20,956 bases of DNA. Source: Paulinella micropora. Its lineage: Eukaryota; Cercozoa; Imbricatea; Euglyphida. The first letter of the stretch is position 1. Each line of letters begins with the position of its first letter. Position numbers and translations under genes: made by a program. The stretch lies in NCBI GenBank assembly GCA_009731375.1, contig BJOX01000340.1:623919-644874 (forward strand), in the 5' to 3' direction. The notes under the pieces are model-generated. The model did no database searches, was not told the DNA's origin, and saw only the letters and a list, made by a program, of their open reading frames with translations. Positions 1-9,172 of the stretch are shown here, piece by piece.

Positions 1-371
1 CGTGGGCCCTCAGGTCCCCGTGGGCCAGCGGGTCCCTTTGGGCCAGCAGGACCATCAGCACCTTGTAGCCCTCTGGGACCCGGCTTTCCCTGTTTACCTG
101 CCTGTCCCGTTTTACCTTGCTTTCCCGGCGGCCCTGGAAGACCCGGAGTACCTGTTTGCACCGATTCATCTCTTCTTTTCCTCTTTTTCTTTCCACTCTG
201 ACTGTTTTGCGTGGTTGTTTCTGCATGAGGATCGGGAAGCTCGTTTGCGACACGATCCCACGCAGAGCTATCAAAATCTTCGACTTTCATCCACTCGGCA
301 GTCAAGGACTTCACGCTTTCACGATCGATTGGTTCCGCTGCAGCCTTGGACCAGTGCCCTTTGCTCGACAT
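1..371 (-). CDS. Collagen-like protein, N-terminal part (runs off the left edge)
   Basis: Read on the minus strand from the ATG at 371-369 (A at -3, in-frame TGA nine codons or so upstream) the frame stays open to base 1, giving 123 residues. Residues 1-73 are hydrophilic and unlike a signal peptide. A basic cluster KKKRKRR lies at about 61-67, followed by DESVQT. From residue 74 there are 17 consecutive Gly-X-Y triplets ([15 protein letters not shown] and so on), which is diagnostic of a collagen triple helix. The RKRR run could be a furin-type processing site, as in membrane-associated collagens, or a nuclear signal; no membrane segment is visible here. The true start may lie in an upstream exon. 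The triple-helix call is secure; the kind of collagen is not determined. Confidence 0.82.
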   Translation of the reverse strand, partial: MSSKGHWSKAAAEPIDRESVKSLTAEWMKVEDFDSSAWDRVANELPDPHAETTTQNSQSGKKKRKRRDESVQTGTPGLPGPPGKQGKTGQAGKQGKPGPRGLQGADGPAGPKGPAGPRGPEGP

Positions 372-536
372 AATTTCAGGAGCTCCCAAAACTTCTTGTT
401 TTCCTTTTCATGATAGAAGTAAATTGATAGAGTCAGCAGTTCACCTGGTGAGCACTGTTCCCCTTGAATTCTTGCTATCTTCCAGCCCGGGGAAAGTTTC
501 CACTGCTTTCTAAACTTTAGATTAACATCCTGAGTG
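311..536 (-). other. Possible exon in another frame, overlapping the collagen start
   Basis: On the minus strand a good 3' splice site (ttctttctcactcag) ends at 537. The sequence after it is open for about 70 codons in a frame different from the collagen frame, ending at a TGA near 311. The translation is protein-like (for example [20 protein letters not shown]) but I recognise no domain. It may be an upstream exon of the collagen gene whose true splice into the collagen frame I cannot see, or a 5' UTR that happens to be open. Confidence 0.25.
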
Positions 537-559
537 AGAAAGAAATTATGCTTAAACTG

Positions 560-1000
560 TTTGTATGTATGTATGTATGTATGTATGTATGTATAACGTA
601 TGTGTATGTATGTATGGTATGTATGTACGTACATATTTATGTATAACGTATGTGTATGCATGTATGGTATGTATGTATGTATGTACATATTTATGTATTT
701 GTATGTGTATGTATGTCTGTGTATGTATGTATGGTATGTATGTATGTACATATGTATGTACGTATGTATGTATGTATGTCATTGTATGTATGCATATATG
801 TATGTATGTATGTATGAGTGTATGTATGTGTATGTATGTATGTAATGTATGTAAGTATGTGTGTGGTGTGTGTGTGTGGTGTATGTGTGTGTGTAATACT
901 GTGTATGTATGTATGTATGTATAACGTATGTGTATGTATGTATGTATGTACATGCAGCATACATATTTATGTAACATGCATATGTATGCATACATCATGT
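560..1000. repeat. (GTAT)n microsatellite tract with variants
   Basis: Tetranucleotide GTAT/TATG repeats interrupted by GTACGTAC, TGTG and ATAACGTATGTG variants, followed to about 1090 by CA-rich sequence. The motif TATGTATAACGTATGTGTATG recurs three times, so local blocks were duplicated as well as slipped. Long open frames on both strands here are repeat artefacts. Confidence 0.95.
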
Positions 1001-1198
1001 ACATGATGTATGCATACATGCATACATATATATGTGTAACATTGACACACACCACCACACACACCACACACACCACACATACACACACATACAATGTGAC
1101 AATATGACAATATGGCTGGATTTAAGGGTACCCTTTAGCTTAAGCTAGATGGAGGTGAGATATTGAAAAATAGAGGTCACTTCAATACATAATATGCA

Positions 1199-1211
1199 GA
1201 CTCTCTCTCGG

Positions 1212-1276
<65 letters not shown>

Positions 1277-1299
1277 CAGCTAGAGACACACAAAGACAA

Positions 1300-1340
<41 letters not shown>
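1199..1340. repeat. (GA)n microsatellite
   Basis: Nearly pure GA dinucleotide repeat on the plus strand, interrupted near 1276-1305 by gacagctagagacacacaaagac. Confidence 0.95.
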
Positions 1341-1341
<1 letters not shown>

Positions 1342-1407
1342 GATAGACTGGCTTGTGTCAAATAAACACAAATAATATATTCATTGTATGTATGTATGTA
1401 TGTATGA

Positions 1408-2010
1408 TATAAACACAAGAAATCACACTTCGCTTCCGTCTTTGTTGAATGTCTTTGATGGGTGGAATTTGTGCAAAATTACAACGTAAAATACGGACGT
1501 TTTCCTTCTCGATCAAGAAGGAGAAGAACTCTCTTCATGTTTTGCTCTGTGTGATGGGTTTCCATGTCCTTTCACGATGTATGCCCTAAATTCTGAATTT
1601 ATAATGAATTTAGGGCATTCATCAAGTTATGTAAATAAAAGTTATGTGTCAACGCAAATGATGATGCTCAGTGTGAGAACTCCAAACGAGTGGTGCGGTT
1701 GCTTTGCATTCATCACATTACGATTGAGATAAATCACCTGTTGTGTTTTGAGACGTTACATATTATACACATATCTAACTAAGTTGTTTACCGTTTTATT
1801 ACACTACATAATTACTCTGTTTTCATTAATTCGAAAGTTGAGGATGCTCATCATAATCATGCAACATGCATGCAGATTGGTCGCCATCGTCTGTGTAAAT
1901 CCTGTATCTTGAGTGACACGTTTCGATTGATACCCTAACTTCATGATATTAAATTAGGGCATTAATCAAAATATGTCACTTACGACTCATGATTCACACA
2001 AACGATGGCG
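1408..2010. other. Gene-free AT-rich stretch with two related foldback elements
   Basis: No convincing coding frame is seen. The stretch holds a perfect 13-bp inverted repeat (1581-1593 with 1606-1618) and a longer imperfect palindrome (about 1879-2014). Both are built around the shared core CCCTAA...TTAGGGCAT...ATCAA, so they look like two copies of one MITE-like family. Confidence 0.5.
1581..1618. repeat. Perfect 13-bp inverted repeat (hairpin)
   Basis: ATGCCCTAAATTC at 1581-1593 is the exact reverse complement of 1606-1618, with a 12-base AT-rich loop. Confidence 0.85.
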
Positions 2011-2014
2011 CCCG
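1879..2014. repeat. Long imperfect palindrome, MITE-like
   Basis: The left arm beginning gtcgccatcgtctgtgtaaa aligns with the reverse complement of the right arm ending aacgatggcgcccgat. Similarity, about three quarters by eye, continues through the gtgaca and ccctaa segments to the centre near 1950. The right end abuts the (TA)n tract. No transposase is associated. A non-autonomous foldback or MITE is the simplest reading. Confidence 0.6.
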
Positions 2015-2017
2015 ATG

Positions 2018-2653
<636 letters not shown>

Positions 2654-2663
2654 NNNNNNNNNN

Positions 2664-2757
2664 TGCAGATTGTAGATGGATAACTATGTAAGCATCGAGG
2701 AGTTTCTTAGATTGAATAAACACAAACAGAGTCTGCCTTCATCTTCTACCCCAAAAA
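2664..2757. other. Short unique stretch between microsatellites
   Basis: About 95 bases of ordinary sequence between the gap and the (TTC)n array; nothing recognisable. Confidence 0.5.
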
Positions 2758-2984
2758 GTTCTTCTTCTTCTTCTTCTTCTTCTTCTTCTTCTTCTTCTTC
2801 TTCTTCTTCTTCTTCTTCTTCTTCTTCTTCTTCTTCTTCTTTTTCTTCTTCTTGAAGTTAGGGTTCTTCTTCTTCTTCTTCTTCTTCTTCTTCTTCTTCT
2901 TCTTCTTCTTCTTCTTCTTCTTCTTCTTCTTCTTCTTCTTCTTCTTCTTCTTCTTCTTCTTCTTCTTCTTCTTCTTCTTCTTCT

Positions 2985-3016
<32 letters not shown>

Positions 3017-3048
3017 CTCTTCCTCTTTTTCTTCTTCTTCATATTTTT
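2758..3048. repeat. (TTC)n microsatellite
   Basis: Long CTT/TTC array broken once by gaagttagggttc (about 2851-2866). It ends in CTTCCTCTTCC variants and is followed by tttttttcttttctag, a strong 3' splice-site-like sequence at 3045-3060. Related arrays lie at 3126-3247 and 3358-3451. Confidence 0.95.
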
Positions 3049-3071
3049 TTTCTTTTCTAGCTCGGATCAGG

Positions 3072-3124
3072 ATGCACAAGCGCTCAGTTCATGGTGCACG
3101 TGTGAGCACGCGACAGAATCATTC

Positions 3125-3156
<32 letters not shown>

Positions 3157-3857
3157 CTTCTTCTTCTTCTTCTTCTTCTTTTTCTTTTTCTTCTTCTTCT
3201 TCTTCTTCTTCTTCTTCTTCTTCTTCTTCTTCTTCTTCTTCTTCTTCTCTATCTCGCACGCTCAAGCATTCTGAAGACGTGAGCAAGCGAAAGAAAACTT
3301 TCAGTTCTTTTTCTCTTTCTTCCTCTGCCTCTTTCTCCTCTTTCTCCTCCTCCTTCTCTGCTTCTTCTTCTTCTTCTTCTTCTTCTTCTTCTTCTTCTTC
3401 TTCTTCTTCTTCTTCTTCTTCTTCTTCTTCTTCTTCTTCTTCTTCTTCTTCTGTAACTGCTGTGGCTATGCCAACTTCTGTTACTTCTGTCTTTGATACT
3501 GTTGGTGGTCCTTTAGCTTTTTTCAATCAACAAGTGGGTCAGCATGAACAACTTATCCAACAGCTCATTGCTACTGTTTCTCCTTCCTGAGGTAGAAAAC
3601 CTTCGCATGTTGCTCTTTCTGTTGGTGCGATTCAGTCAACATCGGCTCCCGACCTTGAGCAACGAGCATTAAGGAGGCGCGCAAAGCAAGCAGCTGAATT
3701 CTTCAAGGATGTCTTGGAATCGATTAATCATGATATTCAAAAGAAGATGGCTGGAGCTGCTCCCCTGACGATCGAGGATGTCTTGCAGCGAAGCGAGACA
3801 TGGAAACGAGTTCTTGAACGCGCAGAAGATGTCAACGTCCTACTATCTAAATTATGA
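3072..3857 (+). pseudogene. Ser-rich upstream segment of a transposase-like gene, interrupted by a TGA
   Basis: One frame runs from ATG 3072 through two (TTC)n arrays, read as poly-Ser, to TGA 3588-3590. The non-repetitive part before the stop reads like protein (GGPLAFFNQQVGQHEQLIQQ). After the stop the same frame continues with convincing coding sequence (for example QAAEFFKDVLESINHDIQKK and LTIEDVLQRSETWKRVLE) to a second TGA at 3855-3857. Either the first TGA is a nonsense mutation (CGA to TGA would fit) or coding starts at the pyrimidine-rich 3' splice site ending at 3591 and the poly-Ser is intronic. The second TGA probably lies inside a short intron ending at 3894. The downstream exon, not similarity, suggests it belongs with the 4205-7100 gene. 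Confidence 0.5.
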
Positions 3858-3894
3858 CATGCTAATGCAATCAAACATTTTCTACTTACTGCAG

Positions 3895-3985
3895 GTAGAA
3901 ATACACAAGAAGCTATCAGAAAACGCAATCACGCTAGCGAAGATGCGTGGTAGCGCGTTCACAGAAACAGTTGTTGGAGTTCTAG
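3895..3985 (+). CDS. Exon before the helix-turn-helix region of the 4.2-7.1 kb transposase-like gene
   Basis: Bounded by a textbook 3' splice site (ttctacttactgcag, with a gctaat branch-like motif upstream) and a 5' site (ctag|gtatgt). In the frame beginning at 3895 it is fully open for 30 codons (EIHKKLSENAITLAKMRGSA). It ends after the first base of a codon, matching the phase needed at 4205. Splicing 3985 to 4205 gives TVVGVLARGIPRLRAA, a smooth lead into the DNA-binding-like region. The preceding intron would be only about 50-65 bases, with a weak donor near 3830-3845. Confidence 0.5.
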
Positions 3986-4204
3986 GTATGTTGCAGTGTC
4001 TTTTGCTATGAGTAAAAATGTTAATTTTCTACATATGCACATGTGCTGCAGCGCCGCGCTAATCCTGTTATATGTGTTGATTCTGTATGTTCATGATCAA
4101 CATATGCACGGTACGTATTTTGTTGCTGCTGCTGTTATTGCTGTTGTTGCTGTTGTTGCTGTTGCTGTTCTTGTTTAATATTTTGTTGTTGTTGTTTGTT
4201 AAAG

Positions 4205-6053
4205 CAAGGGGCATCCCTCGACTGCGAGCAGCCAGCATGTTTGATGTTTCTCGAAGCAGTCTGGATAAATGTAAGAGAAGATACCTAGAAAGATCAGTCA
4301 ATCCTGGTATCGGGAAATCTCTATTTGAGACTTTGCAGCAAAAACCCGGTGGTAAGAAGAAACGTATCCCTGATGAAGAGAAACTCACGACGAGGAAATG
4401 GATGTTGGAAAGAAATCCTTCCCGGTCTGGTGATACTCGCGAAATAGCTTGGATGTTGAAGCAGGCAGTGGATTTTTACTTTGAGGATTACCGTGCGTGT
4501 TTTGATTATTTGTTAGTAGTAGCAACGCAGCTGTTTCCCAAATACAAAGAAGAAGAGTTCCTGCGCGCTACTCCTCGTAATGAGTGGGAACGAAACGTGC
4601 AACTTCATGTGACACACAAGGCAACTGGCGTCAAGCAGTACAAGTGTGAACAACGTGGGGTTGAATGCTCCAAAGATATTGCGCGTGCTGCGAACTTGGC
4701 GGAAGGTGGTATTGATTTAGGTATGTATGATCCTTCTGATAAACATGCGGTGGCTGAATCAGACATGGAAGATGATCCGCTTCATTCAAACGATGACAAT
4801 CTCTACCGAAGCTACAACACTTTTTATTTCAACATCCTGAAAGGTGTGTCGATCCAGAAGCGGCCTCCAGAGTGTTTATGTGGTATGTGTTCTGGACTGC
4901 CTTCCTTACGAAGCCAAGTGACTGAGCTTGAAGAGTTGCTTGCAGAGAGGACGAGCCTGGCACTAATCCGGGTGAGCACTTGGAGGCATGGAAATGGGGA
5001 CACTACAAGAGCCGTGCAAATTGTGTGAAAGAATTGAAGTCACTGAAGGCAAAACTTCGATCACGTGACCAGCATGTGAAGTGGAATGCGTCGCAGCGGC
5101 CAGAATCGAAGAGGCGGGAGCAGCACCTAGCACATCACGAAGCAATGTTGACGCTAGATTTTGGTGGTATTTACGATAGTGATGGTAAGCCAGTATCAAT
5201 CTTTGGTGCAACACTAACCACTCGCGTCCCCCCCGCTGAGCAACAAGTTTCATCCTTGCTTCACCAGTATGTGTGGATCATCTACACAAAGCATAATCGT
5301 CCTAACACTGAGGCTAACAAGAACGCGAACACCGTCAGAATGTGTTTGCGTGAATTAGTAGATCCTACTAAAAACGATCATGAAGAGCATGCTACATCAA
5401 CTCTGTCCCAATGTGACGCATCTCATTTTTCGAGGGGATACTGGCAATGGTTTCCGCGTGCTACCAGTTTGTTGGTACTACAGCACATTCTACAGCGACT
5501 TCGGACTGACGGTAGAGTACATTCCTTATTGTCCTCGACATGCGTACGGTCTCACAGACAGTGGTCTTGCACTTCTCAATACCTTCTTTAACAGGCTTAA
5601 GAGTGTCTCATGCTTAAGCGGTCCTAAAGCTTTTTATGAAGCCTTGAGACATGCGACCAGCCCAACTGAGGTCTCCGCACGGAGGCTACTCAAGCGAACG
5701 ACCGTTCTGTTTCGGGAGTTCACGCCGTCTCTTTACATCGAGGTTCCCAAGATGTCTGACAGTATCAACTTGGGAAGTGACAAGCTGGGTGTGATGAAAA
5801 TCAGTTATTTCGATTTCAGCTCTCAAGAAGAGGACGGTCGGATTAGTCATCCGATAGGCATTATGAGGGTTCGTCAGTACGCCAACCTTGGCATGCATCC
5901 TGGTGCAAAATCCAGCGATGGTCTGGGACATGCGCCCAGGCATGTCCAAGAAGAATTGTCAACCCTGCAGCAACAGGGAGGGACGGCCAATTCAGCTTAC
6001 TGTTTATGATTGCAAGACTTCGCGATGTAATTTTGTTCGTCAGCAACATGCAG
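4205..6053 (+). pseudogene. DDE-transposase-like core, with frameshifts
   Basis: Coding sequence follows the 3' splice site tttgttaaag. The first 60 residues (RLRAASMFDVSRSSLDKCKR) resemble a transposase helix-turn-helix, followed by KKKRIPDEE and the ERNPSRSGDT segment typical of several DDE families. Three acidic positions look catalytic: LTLDFGGIYDSDG (Asp codon 5157-5159), HLIFRGDTGNGFR (5437-5439) and CPRHAYGLTDSG followed by FFNRLKS (5557-5559). The frame changes near 4945-4952 (in gagagagg), near 5365-5380 (in an A5 run) and near 5930. After the last change a CQPC...C motif (CxxC, zinc-knuckle-like) reads to a donor at 6053. Each shift needs a small indel, so this copy is decayed or the assembly has errors. 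Family assignment below DDE-like is inference. Confidence 0.6.
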
Positions 6054-6080
6054 GTATATGTATATTGCATGCATAAGAAC

Positions 6081-6136
<56 letters not shown>

Positions 6137-6209
6137 TTTGTTTCCATAATGTGATTTTCGATTCAGTTACTCAGTATTAGTGTGATATATAATTTTCTTT
6201 CTGCTTTAG
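6054..6209 (+). other. Intron (156 bp) with (TA)n
   Basis: Donor atgcag|gtatat and acceptor tttctttctgctttag|tagctg. Removing it joins QQHA to VAALPRTRAG without changing frame. The interior is mostly (TA)n (about 6081-6134). Confidence 0.65.
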
Positions 6210-7100
6210 TAGCTGCTCTTCCTCGAACTCGGGCTGGGCAGCCTGCTGCAGGTGACAGGAGCCGCCGCCGCCGCCGCCGCTTGTCCACGAGCGACGAGGA
6301 TGAGGAGGATGAGAATTCCTCATCTGAGGAGGCAGAGGAGGATACAAGAGAAAGAGCTTCAGGTCACAACCGCCAGCGCCAGCGCACTAGTACTGCAGCG
6401 CAGATTGAAGTAGAGAAGAAAAAAAAAAGAAATGACACGAAGAGAAAGAAGAATGAAAGTGATTGCTTGCCCGGCGTTGTTGATAGGTGGCGGTGATTCG
6501 AATAATGCGCAGTCGGAGAATGCTCATGTTGATGATCAAGCTCATGGGCAGGTGAGTGAGCAGCAGCTGCAACAGCAAGCTCTGATCGACGGCGATCGTG
6601 AGGCAGGCGGTCACGAGACCAGTGCCAGCGAAGTTGGTTCGATTGATCCAGCTGCTGATCTTCCTGCTGTAGACACATCATTCATAGTGTTTGAGTGGAT
6701 AGATTACGAAAATCAGAATAATCTTAAAAAACGCAAAGCAAAAAAAGTGAAGAACTTGAGCTTAGGAAAGGTTACCCACGTGGAAGTAGACGACGATGAT
6801 CCAGCTCTCGAGTCTACAATTCATGTGAACATATGGGGTCATCCACCTGGCTCCAGCCAATATACAGGTGAGTATTTACCCGCTTGGCTATGTGGTGACG
6901 CGGAGAAACAATCCATGTATAACCCAAGCACTGAAGCTGAAGAATACAAACCATGGGAGAAACTTGTATTAGCATGCAACATCATTTCCCTTGATGTTTC
7001 TATGAAGTCATCTGGACAGGGTGATGAATCGCCTCTACTTATTCAGGAAAACGATCAAAAACAGATAAAACAAGATTTAATAACATACAATAACACTTGA
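6210..7100 (+). pseudogene. C-terminal part of the DDE-like gene: acidic linker and beta-rich domain
   Basis: The exon opens with a basic run (SRRRRRRL), an acidic stretch (DEDEEDENSSSEEAEED) and a lysine-rich segment. One frameshift is needed between the A-run at 6419 and about 6490. The second frame then stays open to TGA 7098-7100. After a Gln-rich linker it contains IVFEWIDYENQNN, LGKVTHVEVDDDD, STIHVNIWGHPP and EYLPAWL. This is a beta-rich arrangement like the chromo/BAH-like tails found on some eukaryotic DDE transposases. Two donor-like CAGGTGAGT sequences (6550 and 6868) lie inside open coding sequence and are probably not used. The chromo-like comparison rests on general pattern only. 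Confidence 0.5.
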
Positions 7101-7643
7101 AACTGCCTGCTTCAGGAAGCAATCTGCATCACCTCAGCTTCCTTTCAGTGTCAAACAGCCTCAACGTGTAGATAACTATATTTTAATTTAAAATACTATT
7201 ATAAGTTTATAAGTTTTAGTACTATTTTAAATTAATTATTAAATAGAATATTCAATTCTGATTAATATTATTTCATAATATAATATAGTTACAATATTTG
7301 ATTTATTCAATAATTACGTTGTAAATTATTAATATCGTAATAATGTTATTTATTTGCTNNNNNNNNNNTATTTGCTAGGAGATATACTTAGTACAGGTTT
7401 GGTAGTTTGGTCGTGAAAACACAACTATTTTAAAATCATTGACATCGCCTCATTATAATTGAACATTAATATTACAATCATTGAATATGAACTTTCAATG
7501 AATATTACAACCAAATACGGTATTGTGTACATTAATATTGAGACTCGAGAGACGTATGCTAGCGCGGCGGCCACCGCAACAGTTGATAGTAATTACATAC
7601 AATACAAACACATCAAAATTGTTTTGTCTTCCGCAGCCGATTG

Positions 7644-7676
<33 letters not shown>

Positions 7677-7770
7677 CCCCCCATAGCAGGATTTGGACCT
7701 GCTTAAAAAACACAAGTGTCACTATGGCATGTGCAAGAGGTGAACCTGATCAAAGAAACTTTGATTTCTA
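7101..7770. other. Gene-free AT-rich spacer with assembly gap and A/C homopolymers
   Basis: No convincing gene. Strongly AT-rich to about 7540, with a 10-N gap at 7359-7368 whose two flanks both read tatttgct. An A-run of about 31 bases (7644-7674) is followed directly by an 8-base C-run. This spacer lies between the stop codons of two converging transposase genes. Confidence 0.6.
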
Positions 7771-7774
7771 CATA

Positions 7775-8274
7775 TTACGGCATGCAGTGTTCGTACGCGT
7801 TGGTCATTCTCTCTAGAGTCACTTCCTCTGCAAAAGCATTCGCAATTCTTGCCGAAAAAGATTCTCCGGTAACGTTTTGCTTGAGATTGCTCTTGGTCCA
7901 ATTGAATGCAAATTCGGCGGGATTGTACTCCGGAGAGTATTTGGGCAGATATACTAACTCTACACCAACAACGGATAGAATTACTCGTAGTGCAGGAATA
8001 ACCTTCTTGGCACGATGGATTCCAGCGTTATCGAGGATCAACCTGTCTCCCGCCAACAGATGCCCCGCATGAACAGCTCCGAGGATGGCATCCGCAAAGT
8101 GGGTCGCCTTGTTGGTGCCTTGACGAATGGAGAGTAGGGCGCCACCTTTAGGGTGCGTGATCGAAGCTAAAAAGATAACTGAGTAGAAGGCATCGTTTTG
8201 TTCATGCAATGCGAGGTCGCCAAGCACGATGCGATCACCTGGCCTTGATTTGCAGCCCTTCTTCGCAATGAGAT
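7775..8274 (-). CDS. IS630/Tc1-mariner-type (DDE_3) transposase, last exon
   Basis: This exon holds 165 residues and a stop. It carries the second catalytic Asp in GDRLILDNAGIH (codon 8032-8030) and the catalytic Glu in YLPKYSPEYNPAEF (codon 7915-7913), with 38 residues between them. Upstream are FYSVIFLASITHP and IRQGTNKATHFADAI, the usual spacing for eukaryotic DDE_3 proteins of the type found in protists, fungi and invertebrates. The 3' splice site ctatccttcag|ATC ends at 8275. Joining to 8713 gives YSERDLIAKKG, matching the family pattern (DE-x-x-F-x-x-RDL-x-x-KG). No internal stop or frameshift is seen, so this copy may be fairly young. An alternative ATG at 8296 would omit the first Asp and is probably not the start. 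Confidence 0.85.
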
Positions 8275-8712
8275 CTGAAGGATAGAAGGATACCATTATG
8301 CACACAAACACACACACACGCACGCACGCAAGCACGCACGNNNNNNNNNNGCACGCACGCACGCACGCGTGCATGCATGCATGCATGATGGGAAGAGAAC
8401 AATTTTCAAACACACACACACGCACGCATGCATGCATGATGGATGGATGGATGTATGGATGGATGGATGGATGGATGGGTGGATGGATGGAATGGATGGA
8501 TGGGATGGATGGATGGGATGGATGGAATGGATGGATGGATGTGATGGATGGATGTGATGGATGGATGGGAATTTTTATGTTAAGTATTAATATAACCACT
8601 TGAAAATGTACAGATTAATATCATCAGCCATCCATTCATATTCCACTCATCCATTCTTCCAATCATCCATTCATCTATTCACTGTGCATGTGTGTACGCG
8701 TGTATGTATGAC
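8275..8712 (-). other. Microsatellite-filled intron of the IS630-like transposase
   Basis: Minus-strand donor CGCG|gtcata (weak after +3) and strong acceptor. The inside is (GCAC), (ATGC), (ATCC/GATG) and CA repeats plus a 10-N gap at 8341-8350. Removing it joins phase 1 to phase 1 and restores the expected SERDL motif, which is the main evidence for the intron. Confidence 0.7.
8283..8560. repeat. Mixed CA / GCAC / TGCA / GGAT microsatellites
   Basis: Successive CA, CGCA, ATGC and GGATGGAT tracts including a 10-N gap at 8341-8350; entirely inside the transposase intron. Confidence 0.9.
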
Positions 8713-8822
8713 CGCGTTCGGAGTAAGCTGCCTCGTCAACAAACTTTCTGTGCCTCTGCGGCACTGTTGGAATGTAATCCAAGTACTCATGCATGCGCTG
8801 AATGTTTTGGATGGTATATTTC
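8713..8822 (-). CDS. IS630-like transposase, exon with the first catalytic Asp
   Basis: This 110-base exon encodes 36 whole codons with one extra base at each end. It contains KYTIQNIQRMHEYLDYI, then VPQRHRKFVDEAAYSER. The pattern KYT-x-x-N followed by about 20 residues and KF-[VL]-DE is characteristic of the region around the first Asp in eukaryotic IS630/Tc1-like transposases (Asp codon 8737-8735). The 3' splice site gtatgcag ends at 8823. Both flanks are microsatellite, so the island of ordinary codons stands out sharply. Confidence 0.8.
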
Positions 8823-8831
8823 CTGCATACA

Positions 8832-8951
8832 CGCATACATACATACACTAATGCGTACCCACGCACATACATACATACATACATACATACATACATACAT
8901 GCATGCATACACATATACATACATACATACATACATACATGCATACATACA

Positions 8952-8983
<32 letters not shown>

Positions 8984-9172
8984 GACTTACATGCATGCAT
9001 CGTACACACATACATAGATACATACATACATACATGCATACATACATACATGCATACATACATACATACATACATACATACCGTGGCATACATACATACA
9101 TACATACATACATACGTACGTACGTACGTACATACGTACATACGTACATACATACATACATACATACATACA
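8832..9172. repeat. (CATA)n array
   Basis: CATA repeats with TGCATACA, a (CTTA)n insert (8953-8990) and CGTA variants. It is inverted relative to the (TATG)n array at 10555-10935. Confidence 0.95.

Noticed and set aside
2-413. Plus-strand frames of 98-123 codons at the left edge
   Set aside because: Antisense to the collagen triplets on the minus strand, whose GXY periodicity is decisive.
552-1094. Frames of 62-180 codons in the GTAT tract
   Set aside because: Low-complexity Met-Tyr-Val-Cys and His-Thr-Tyr-Ile repeats from a tetranucleotide microsatellite.
2746-3526. Poly-Lys, poly-Glu and poly-Phe frames
   Set aside because: Alternative readings of the TTC arrays without flanking coding evidence.
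4052-4110. Small exon between two splice-like sites (AALILLYVLIL)
   Set aside because: It cannot be joined in phase with exon 3895-3985 without a stop, whereas direct splicing of 3985 to 4205 works.
6550-6875. Introns starting at the CAGGTGAGT sequences at 6550 and 6868
   Set aside because: The frame stays open and protein-like across both, and no well-placed acceptor restores a better product.
7683-7755. tRNA-like T-arm on the minus strand (GCAGG TCCAAAT CCTGC)
   Set aside because: No matching acceptor, D or anticodon arms at the right distances.
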